Below, one piece after another: positions 1-4,356 of a stretch of 13,248 nucleotides of DNA (position 1 is the first letter of the stretch; each line of letters opens with the position of its first letter). Position numbers and translations under genes: made by a program. The DNA comes from CAZOVB01 sp964583095. GTDB lineage: Bacteria; Planctomycetota; Phycisphaerae; SM23-33. The stretch is from NCBI GenBank assembly GCA_964583095.1, contig CAZOVB010000090.1, positions 1-13,248 on the forward strand, read 5' to 3'. The notes beneath the pieces were generated by a model. The model was not told where the DNA came from. It saw only the letters and a list, made by a program, of their open reading frames with translations, and searched no databases.

Positions 1-66
1 TAACACTAAGCTAAACGCCGTTTTAATGGCGTTTCAGCGACTGTTAGCGAGCGTTTTAATGCTCGA
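1..66 (+). repeat. Twin-hairpin repeat, copy 1 (contains a partial attC-like site)
   Basis: Two stem-loops lie side by side. The first has stem AAACGCC (13-19) and GGCGTTT (28-34); the second has stem CGAGC (48-52) and GCTCG (61-65). Both have the same 8-base loop, GTTTTAAT (20-27 and 53-60). An outer pairing, TAACA (1-5) with TGTTA (42-46), encloses the first hairpin. This gives an attC-like layout: an R''-type TAAC end cut by the window edge, an arm, a loop, an arm, and the R'-like box GTTAGCG at 43-49. A second copy at 3997-4062 matches 64 of 66 bases. The repeat may extend left of base 1. Each copy sits 18 to 62 bp upstream of an ATG, so a leader or regulatory role is also possible. Confidence 0.85.
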
Positions 67-128
67 CAATATTAATTTGTAATTTAACCACTTTGTTTTT
101 TTAAAAACTTATAAAAAACAAAATTATT

Positions 129-497
129 ATGAGAAAAAATAAACTCACATACCTTGCCATACCTTATACATGGAATCCAAACATTTCTTATGATATAGCC
201 AATGAGGTAACCGCAAAAATGATGATTGAAAAAAATAAAATAATCTTTAGTCCTATTAGTCATTCACATTCAATAGCCAATGTAATGGATGAAAACATGA
301 GGTGTAATTTTGATTTTTGGCTAAGACAAGATTCTGCAATTCTTTGCATGTGCCATGAAATGATTATAATATATATAGGTAAGTCTGGTAGAAAATTAAT
401 AAAAGAAAGCAAAGGATGCCAAAGAGAAATAGAAATTTGTAATCAATTAGAAATACCTATCAAAAAATATTATTATGACACACAAAGAGTATATTAA
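129..497 (+). CDS. DUF1937-like phage protein
   Basis: A 122-aa protein resembling the DUF1937 family of phage and bacterial proteins. That family is thought to share a fold with nucleoside 2-deoxyribosyltransferases, though its reaction is not established. Visible hallmarks are the N-terminal YLAIPYTW (residues 8-15), the central SPISHSH (42-48) followed by IA, and WLRQDSAIL (64-72), matching the family's pattern of a strand, an SPI.H motif and a WL..D helix. It is the first gene of a same-strand cluster, and its end overlaps the next gene by 23 bp, so the two are probably translated together. The leader before ATG is A-rich with no Shine-Dalgarno motif, normal for Bacteroidota. A role in nucleotide metabolism is inferred from fold similarity only. 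Confidence 0.6.
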   Translation: MRKNKLTYLAIPYTWNPNISYDIANEVTAKMMIEKNKIIFSPISHSHSIANVMDENMRCNFDFWLRQDSAILCMCHEMIIIYIGKSGRKLIKESKGCQREIEICNQLEIPIKKYYYDTQRVY

Positions 498-792
498 ATA
501 CCATGAGGTTATAACTAAAAAAATGCAAGAGGTAACAAAGAAAAAAAATGCTGATTATTCAGGTTGGTCTGATAAAGACGCTTTTGCAAATTTTAAAATG
601 ATAGAAAAAATAGGTGTCGCTACTGTTGAGCAAGGTTTTCTTACAAGGATGACTGATAAGATAAGTAGGATTGTTTCTTTTGTTAAAAATAATGAGTTAA
701 AAATAAAAGAAGAAAGTGCAGAAGATACTTTGCTTGACCTTGCAAATTATTGCATCCTTTTTTCTGGATATTTAAAAACAAAATCTGACTAA
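475..792 (+). CDS. DUF1599-like (nucleotide-modification-associated) protein
   Basis: A 105-aa, mostly helical protein. It has the pattern of the DUF1599 family: KKKNADYSGW (residues 23-32), then AFANF, GFLTRMTDKISRI in the middle, and EDTLLDLANYCIL near the C terminus. The ES.EDTLLDLANY segment recalls MazG-like all-alpha nucleotide pyrophosphohydrolases, and such proteins are common beside phage DNA-metabolism genes. Activity is not proven. The start overlaps the end of the preceding gene, in the context ATTATTATG. This adds a second possible nucleotide-metabolism gene to the cluster. The family assignment is from memory of the motif. Confidence 0.6.
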   Translation: MTHKEYIKYHEVITKKMQEVTKKKNADYSGWSDKDAFANFKMIEKIGVATVEQGFLTRMTDKISRIVSFVKNNELKIKEESAEDTLLDLANYCILFSGYLKTKSD

Positions 793-803
793 AAAAAATA
801 ATT

Positions 804-1070
804 ATGAGAAAAACAATAGAAATTTCAATGTACACTGAAACAATACTTGTTACAGGTGAGTTCACAAAGGGAGAAAAAGCAACATCCACAACAGCACCCA
901 CAGCAGATGACTTTGAAATTGAAGAAATAAAAATAAAAAAAGAAAATGGAGAGGAATTAGACTATAATTTGTTTAATTTTGTATTTTCACTTGATTCATA
1001 TGCAATAGTAGGTGAAATACTACCATCCATTGAACAAAAATGTATAGAAATTATTAACGAAAAATATTAA
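804..1070 (+). CDS. Small acidic protein of unknown function
   Basis: An 88-aa protein I do not recognise. It opens with a beta-rich segment (TIEISMYTETILVTGEF), then a Thr/Ala-rich linker and an acidic strand (DDFEIEEIKIKK). A predicted helix ends the protein. Small phage proteins with a similar VTGEYT ... FEIEEV arrangement exist in other tailed phages, but none has a function I can name. It lies 11 bp after the previous stop and 3 bp before the ERF gene, so it is clearly inside the operon. Its start context, AATTATGAGAAAAA, is nearly the same as that of the first gene of the cluster. Confidence 0.6.
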   Translation: MRKTIEISMYTETILVTGEFTKGEKATSTTAPTADDFEIEEIKIKKENGEELDYNLFNFVFSLDSYAIVGEILPSIEQKCIEIINEKY

Positions 1071-1073
1071 ATC

Positions 1074-1601
1074 ATGGAAGTGTTACAAAAAATATTTGAA
1101 GCAAGACAAAAAATTAAAGAAACCAAATTAAAATCTGCTGGGTGGAATGACTATAGTAAATATTATTATTATACACCAGAACAAATTAATCAACTAATAA
1201 CTCCAATATGTAATGAGTTGAAGATTCTAAACACTTTTCAATTAAAAAGAGACGAACACGGATTAAATGGTATTATGAATGTACTTGATTTAGAATCAAA
1301 GAAAAGTAAGGATTTTATAATGGCAACGGATATACCATCAATTAAAGCCACCAATATTGCACAACAGTTGGGTGGTACTATGACATATACTGAAAGATAT
1401 TTGCTCATGTCTATATATGATATCAAAGACAATAATCTGGATTTTGATATAAAAGGACAAATAAAAGACACAAGAATAAAATTGAAAGAAAACACAAAAG
1501 AATGGAGTGATGTATGTAAAGCTATTGACAATGGATATACTATAAATGATATTGAAAAAAAATATATATTATCTGACGAAATAAAAAATAAATTAAAATA
1601 A
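1074..1601 (+). CDS. erf: ERF-family single-strand DNA-annealing protein
   Basis: A 175-aa protein matching the ERF superfamily of phage recombinases, which bind single-stranded DNA and anneal complementary strands during recombination and genome circularisation. The N-terminal part shows the family pattern of Lys/Asn then Tyr-rich YYYYTPEQI, followed by an ITPICNELKI helix (residues 42-51). The most diagnostic stretch is QQLGGTMTYTERYLLMSIYDI (97-117), corresponding to the QA.GSA.TYARRY.L..L..I motif of ERF proteins, followed by an Asp/Asn-rich end of the core. The C-terminal ~50 residues are charged, as is usual for SSAPs. It is followed after 5 bp by an exonuclease gene, the classic two-component recombination pairing. 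Confidence in the family is good; the sequence is divergent. Confidence 0.75.
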   Translation: MEVLQKIFEARQKIKETKLKSAGWNDYSKYYYYTPEQINQLITPICNELKILNTFQLKRDEHGLNGIMNVLDLESKKSKDFIMATDIPSIKATNIAQQLGGTMTYTERYLLMSIYDIKDNNLDFDIKGQIKDTRIKLKENTKEWSDVCKAIDNGYTINDIEKKYILSDEIKNKLK

Positions 1602-1606
1602 TAATC

Positions 1607-2392
1607 ATGAGAAAATTTAAATCACATTCAAGCTCTACCCATGAGATAATGTCTGATTCAAAAGATAAAATTACAGAAAAACAGTTACAAAAAATAAAAG
1701 AATTACAAAAAAAAGACACAAGAACAGAAAAGCAAAAACAGGAATTAAATCGACTAATAAAAAAACGTGACAATGAAGTGTCATTAAGTTTAACGGCAAA
1801 AAACCATTGTGAAAAATGGTTGAAAGAACAGATATATAATAAAAAAATAAATTTTATTAATAAATATACAGCAAAAGGAATCATTGTTGAACAAGATTCT
1901 CTTGATTTGGTAGCAGAATATTATAATTATGGACTTCTTATAAAAAATGAAGAGCGTTTTGAAAATGAATACATAACTGGAACGCCGGATGCTATTTTGA
2001 AAGATAGAGTTATTGATGTAAAAACCTCATGGTCACTTGATACATTTCCTTTGTTTTTTAGTAAAATAAACAATGCTTATTGGTGGCAGGCACAATGTTA
2101 TATGGAACTTACAGGAAAAGACAAATATGAATTAATTTATGTTCTAATGTCAACACCAGATCACTTAATAGATAAAGAGGCTGCACGTATAGCGTCTTAT
2201 TATGGTGGTAAAGCATCAGACTATATTGATGAAGTTTATAATAATCTAAACTATGACAACACTCCACCTGAATTGCGTATAAAAAAATACGACATAGAAA
2301 AAAACAATGACTGCATGAAAGAAGTAAAACAAAAGGTAAAAGAATGTAGGGATTATATCAGAGTATTAAACAATGTCTTATCGTATGTGTAA
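1607..2392 (+). CDS. PD-(D/E)XK exonuclease of the Cas4/YqaJ type
   Basis: A 261-aa nuclease likely to resect double-stranded ends to give single strands for the ERF protein encoded just upstream. Residues 20-60 form a Lys/Glu/Gln-rich helical segment. Catalytic core motifs are visible: E95 in GIIVEQDS; D128 in EYITGTPDAI; D137-V-K139 in RVIDVKTSW, the D-x-K variant of (D/E)XK; and Q161xxxY165 in WWQAQCYM, the helix motif typical of RecB/Cas4-like nucleases. So the metal-binding and Lys residues appear intact. It starts in AATCATGAGAAAAT, 5 bp after the ERF stop. The function is inferred from motifs plus neighbour. A helper nuclease for packaging or replication is a less likely alternative. 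Confidence 0.78.
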   Translation: MRKFKSHSSSTHEIMSDSKDKITEKQLQKIKELQKKDTRTEKQKQELNRLIKKRDNEVSLSLTAKNHCEKWLKEQIYNKKINFINKYTAKGIIVEQDSLDLVAEYYNYGLLIKNEERFENEYITGTPDAILKDRVIDVKTSWSLDTFPLFFSKINNAYWWQAQCYMELTGKDKYELIYVLMSTPDHLIDKEAARIASYYGGKASDYIDEVYNNLNYDNTPPELRIKKYDIEKNNDCMKEVKQKVKECRDYIRVLNNVLSYV

Positions 2393-2403
2393 CGTGATGG
2401 ATA

Positions 2404-2419
2404 TTTGATTTTAATCAAA
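2404..2419 (+). other. Small AT-rich hairpin between genes
   Basis: TTTGAT and ATCAAA form a 6-bp stem around TTTA (or 7 bp around TT), just after the exonuclease stop. It is too AT-rich and has no following T-tract, so I do not call it a terminator. It may mark the end of the tight five-gene block, as the next gene starts 37 bp after the stop. Confidence 0.3.
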
Positions 2420-2429
2420 AAAATTACCA

Positions 2430-2696
2430 ATGATGAAAACAGATGATTTCTTATTAATCCAAGTAGATTCAAAAGACAAATTCTACGAACTTGCAAGGGT
2501 TAGACATTATCTCAACAAAAACAACGAATGGGATAAAAAACGTGGTTATTTTTGTGAAGGATTTGCTCAAAACAATGGTAATTTTTATGAATTTTCGCTT
2601 CATTTGGGTAAAAAAGAAAACAAGGTGAAACATAAATTTGTAAATTTAGGTTATCCAATTAGATTTTTTTATGGAGAGAAAGTGCGTGTTGAATAG
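2430..2696 (+). CDS. Small basic protein of unknown function
   Basis: An 88-aa protein I do not recognise. It is aromatic and charged, with alternating strands such as DFLLIQVDS, YFCEGFAQNNGNFYEFSLHLG and HKFVNLGYPIRFFYG, suggesting a compact beta-rich fold. No membrane segment or known motif is visible. Two consecutive ATG codons open the frame; either could be used. It is the last gene of the left-hand operon and ends 6 bp before the palindromic element at 2703. On the cassette model it is the last gene of the unit 44-2813. Confidence 0.6.
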   Translation: MMKTDDFLLIQVDSKDKFYELARVRHYLNKNNEWDKKRGYFCEGFAQNNGNFYEFSLHLGKKENKVKHKFVNLGYPIRFFYGEKVRVE

Positions 2697-2702
2697 TATT
2701 GA

Positions 2703-2819
2703 AGCTAACGGTGTAGGTATGGTGCGTTGAACACCAACCTTAATAAAAGATATTAACTTTAAAATTTATACAAATGACTGATACAAAGAAAGAACAATGC
2801 ACTATACCTGATGTTAGGT
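2703..2819 (+). mobile_element. attC-like palindromic site
   Basis: The site reads: R''-like box AGCTAAC (2703-2709), a 5-nt spacer, arm AGGTATGGTGC (2715-2725), a 73-nt variable loop, complementary arm GCACTATACCT (2799-2809, 10 of 11 paired, the other G-T), a 3-nt spacer, and R'-like box GTTAGGT (2813-2819). The R' box fits the integron consensus GTTRRRY exactly; the R'' box differs from RYYYAAC at one base. The loop holds further short hairpins, for example TTAATA (2740-2745) with TATTAA (2751-2756). The predicted recombination point is between 2813 and 2814. Confidence 0.5.
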
Positions 2820-2971
2820 GTAGTACGATTTTTAAGCCAACAATGAAGCTTAGATGGCTAAAAACAGAGGTTTATATACCAGAACTTGACGAATTTGAAA
2901 AGATACTGCAACAATGTTGGCTGGATGAACACGGTAATAAAATATGGGAAGATGTACCAATATTTGAGTAG
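2774..2971 (+). CDS. Very small ORF, possible cassette gene
   Basis: An open frame of 65 codons from the first ATG, or 42 aa from the internal ATG at 2843. The internal start gives a protein beginning MKLRWLKTEVYIPELDEFE and ending DEHGNKIWEDVPIFE. The Trp/Glu-rich C-terminal part looks like a compact real polypeptide, but I do not recognise it. The longer reading begins inside the loop of the palindrome at 2703-2819 and crosses the predicted recombination point at 2813/2814, so its first 23 residues may be incidental. I favour 2843-2971 as the native gene of a 255-bp cassette (2814-3068). The stop codon lies 6 bp before the next R''-like box, as is common for cassette genes. Confidence 0.45.
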   Translation: MTDTKKEQCTIPDVRCSTIFKPTMKLRWLKTEVYIPELDEFEKILQQCWLDEHGNKIWEDVPIFE

Positions 2972-2977
2972 TATTAC

Positions 2978-3074
2978 ACCTAACGTTTTGCAGCTATGAG
3001 CAGTACAGCCTTGCACATAGTTTCAATTTTAATACAAAAATTAATGGCTGTATTGCTTATAGGTGCTGTTATGC
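2978..3074 (+). mobile_element. attC-like palindromic site
   Basis: R''-like box ACCTAAC (2978-2984) fits RYYYAAC exactly. A long stem follows: the arm 2995-3010 (TATGAGCAGTACAGCC) pairs with 3046-3061 (GGCTGTATTGCTTATA) over 16 positions, including two G-T pairs. AGC (2992-2994) can also pair with GCT (3065-3067), leaving GGT bulged. The R'-like box GTTATGC (3068-3074) differs from GTTRRRY at one base. Total length of 97 bp is within the usual attC range. The R'' bases ACCTAA are the exact complement of TTAGGT at 2814-2819, the predicted first bases of the same unit; the match extends to 12 of 13 bases between 2813-2825 and 2972-2984. Confidence 0.55.
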
Positions 3075-3145
3075 CTTAGTATGGGCGGATTTACAGCACA
3101 AAGTTTGAATCGAAGGACAATAGTAATAATTAAATATTTTGAGCG

Positions 3146-3889
3146 ATGGCAAAAAAAGAAACAATAGCAGTTTGGTTTAGTTGTGGTGCAGCATCAGCAG
3201 TAGCGGCAAAGAAAACGATTGAGAAATACGGACAAACACACAATGTAATTATTGTGAACAATCCCGTTGTAAATGAACACGAAGACAATGAACGATTTTT
3301 GAAGGATTGCGAAAAGTGGTTTGGTCAAGAAATATTAAGAGCGACAAACGACAAATACCCAAGTTGTGATATTAGAGATGTATTTGAAAAGCGAAAATAC
3401 ATTAGCGGTGTTGCTGGCGCGCCTTGCACAAAAGAATTGAAGAAAGAAGCAAGGTATCAGTTTGAAAAAAATAACAAAATTGACTGGCACGTTTTAGGTT
3501 TCACAGTTGATGAAAAGAATAGAAGCGATAGGTTTATGAAATTTGAACGTGAAAATGTAATACCAATTTTGATTGATGAGAATTTGACAAAAGGAAATTG
3601 TTTTGATATTCTTTTGGATGCAGGAATAAAACTACCAGAGATGTACAATTTAGGATTTCCAAACGCAAAATGTATTGGATGCGTAAAAAGCCAAAGCCCT
3701 ACGTATTGGAATTTGGTTCGTGAAAAATTCCCTGATGTTTTTAATGATAGAGCAGAGCAAAGCCGTAGAATAGGTGCAAAACTCGTGAAATTGAAAGGCA
3801 AACGAATATTTCTTGACGAACTAAAGCCAACTGATAAAGGTGGTAAGATTAAAAGTTGGGAATGTGGTATATTTTGCGACACAGAATAA
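3146..3889 (+). CDS. PP-loop ATPase, PAPS-reductase-like family
   Basis: A 247-aa protein of the phosphoadenosine phosphosulfate reductase-like (adenine nucleotide alpha hydrolase) group, often found in phages and accessory DNA. The N terminus IAVWFSCGAASAVAA holds SCGAAS (residues 12-17), a variant of the ATP-binding SGG.(D/S)S loop with Cys in place of the first Gly. Later hallmarks are GAPCTKELKK (C94) and HVLGFTVDEKNRSDRF (115-130), plus a Cys pair in CIGC (C176, C179). A C-terminal pair follows, C240 and C244. The cysteines suggest a metal or Fe-S site, as in DndC-like and PAPS reductases. Such proteins activate a substrate by adenylation, or reduce sulfur compounds; the substrate is unknown. 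Its codons look less A-rich than the left operon's. It is the only gene of its cassette-like unit. Confidence 0.75.
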   Translation: MAKKETIAVWFSCGAASAVAAKKTIEKYGQTHNVIIVNNPVVNEHEDNERFLKDCEKWFGQEILRATNDKYPSCDIRDVFEKRKYISGVAGAPCTKELKKEARYQFEKNNKIDWHVLGFTVDEKNRSDRFMKFERENVIPILIDENLTKGNCFDILLDAGIKLPEMYNLGFPNAKCIGCVKSQSPTYWNLVREKFPDVFNDRAEQSRRIGAKLVKLKGKRIFLDELKPTDKGGKIKSWECGIFCDTE

Positions 3890-3896
3890 AACCTAA

Positions 3897-3912
3897 TTGC
3901 GCCTTAGCGCAA
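3897..3912 (+). other. GC-rich hairpin after the PP-loop gene
   Basis: TTGCGC and GCGCAA form a perfect 6-bp stem with loop CTTA, 7 bp after the stop codon. It is not followed by a T-tract on the + strand, so termination is uncertain. It lies within a larger imperfect palindrome in which CCTAAT (3892-3897) pairs with ATTAGG (3989-3994) and TGGGC (3920-3924) with GCCCA (3983-3987). Confidence 0.35.
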
Positions 3913-3993
3913 AAGAGCGTGGGCAAAAAAATATTTAATTATGGGTTATTTATTACAGACTTTCAATCGAAGTACGAACGTAGCCCATATTAG

Positions 3994-4045
3994 GCATAAC
4001 ACAAAGCTAAACGCCGTTTTAATGGCGTTTCAGCGACTGTTATCG
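3994..4045 (+). mobile_element. attC-like site, compact form
   Basis: This is the cleanest attC geometry in the window. In order: R''-like GCATAAC (3994-4000), spacer ACAAA, arm GCTAAACGCC (4006-4015), loop GTTTTAAT (4016-4023), arm GGCGTTTCAGC (4024-4034) with one unpaired C at 4031, spacer GACT, and R'-like GTTATCG (4039-4045). One extrahelical base in an otherwise paired L-box arm, and 4-5 nt spacers, are both typical of integron attC sites. It overlaps the 66-bp repeat copy 2. Confidence 0.55.
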
Positions 4046-4062
4046 AGCGTTTTAATGCTCGA
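3997..4062 (+). repeat. Twin-hairpin repeat, copy 2
   Basis: It matches 1-66 at 64 of 66 positions; the two differences are at copy positions 7 and 47. Both hairpins and both identical loops are kept. The identity runs past the R'-like box (4039-4045) into the second hairpin (4044-4061), so more than an attC site is duplicated. The next gene starts 18 bp downstream. The two copies frame a 3,996-bp interval and could support recombination between them. Confidence 0.9.
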
Positions 4063-4080
4063 AATATAAAACAAAAAATT

Positions 4081-4350
4081 ATGGAAAAAGAAGAAAAAAT
4101 CTTATTAGACATATATAGAAAAATGTATAGCAAGTCAACACCAAAAGCTGACTTTGATGAGTTAATGAAAAATAGTCCCCGTAATGAGTTTGGGCAGATA
4201 GAGATACCTTATAAAAAACATTCTATAAAAGAAGAAGATGCTGAAAAAATTATTTGCGATGAATTAAAAAAGTATAATCTTCCTGATTATAAAAAAAGAA
4301 GAATAAGACAGACAGTTTGGCTTGGTTGCTCTCCTGTATTTTCAAAGTAG
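4081..4350 (+). CDS. Small protein upstream of terminase (possible small terminase subunit)
   Basis: An 89-aa charged protein, mostly helical. It begins EKEEKILLDIYRKMYS, with a PKADFDELM segment in the first third, and ends in RQTVWLGCSPVF. Similar short proteins directly before terL occur in Bacteroidota phages, as far as I can recall, without a firm function. Position alone makes it a candidate for the small terminase subunit. However, it is short for that role, and I see no clear helix-turn-helix. It ends 6 bp before terL and is probably co-transcribed with it. The ATG follows an A-rich leader just after repeat copy 2. Confidence 0.6.
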   Translation: MEKEEKILLDIYRKMYSKSTPKADFDELMKNSPRNEFGQIEIPYKKHSIKEEDAEKIICDELKKYNLPDYKKRRIRQTVWLGCSPVFSK

Positions 4351-4356
4351 ATTTTT

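Larger units (their letters stand above)
3069..4039 (+). mobile_element. Cassette-like mobile unit carrying a PP-loop gene
   Basis: The unit starts TTATGC and has the R'' box GCATAAC at 3994-4000, an exact complement of the start, as expected for an integron cassette once it is circular. The inverted match is much longer than the box: 3067-3086 against 3983-4001 pair over about 19 bases with one substitution and one indel. A looser direct repeat lies inside the ends (3080-3125 and 3940-3982, both with TATGGG and AATCGAAG). One ORF fills most of the unit. The terminal inverted repeat could instead mean a small transposon-like element, but no transposase is present. Confidence 0.5.

Noticed and set aside
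72..79. TTAATTTG, close to the TAnnTTTG box, upstream of the first gene
   Set aside because: No TTG-type box lies about 20 nt upstream, so the pair needed for a promoter call is missing. Some promoter for the operon may still lie left of the window.
3104..3141. Promoter-like TTTG (3104-3107) and ATATTTTG (3134-3141) before the PP-loop gene
   Set aside because: The spacing is 26 nt rather than 20, the second box ends only 4 nt before the ATG, and its first base is wrong.
3457..3882. Minus-strand 141-codon frame opposite the PP-loop gene
   Set aside because: No start context, no recognisable motifs, and fully overlapped by a well-supported gene.
1..4062. CRISPR array, because of repeated hairpins
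   Set aside because: Only two 66-bp copies 4 kb apart, with no regular spacers and no cas genes.
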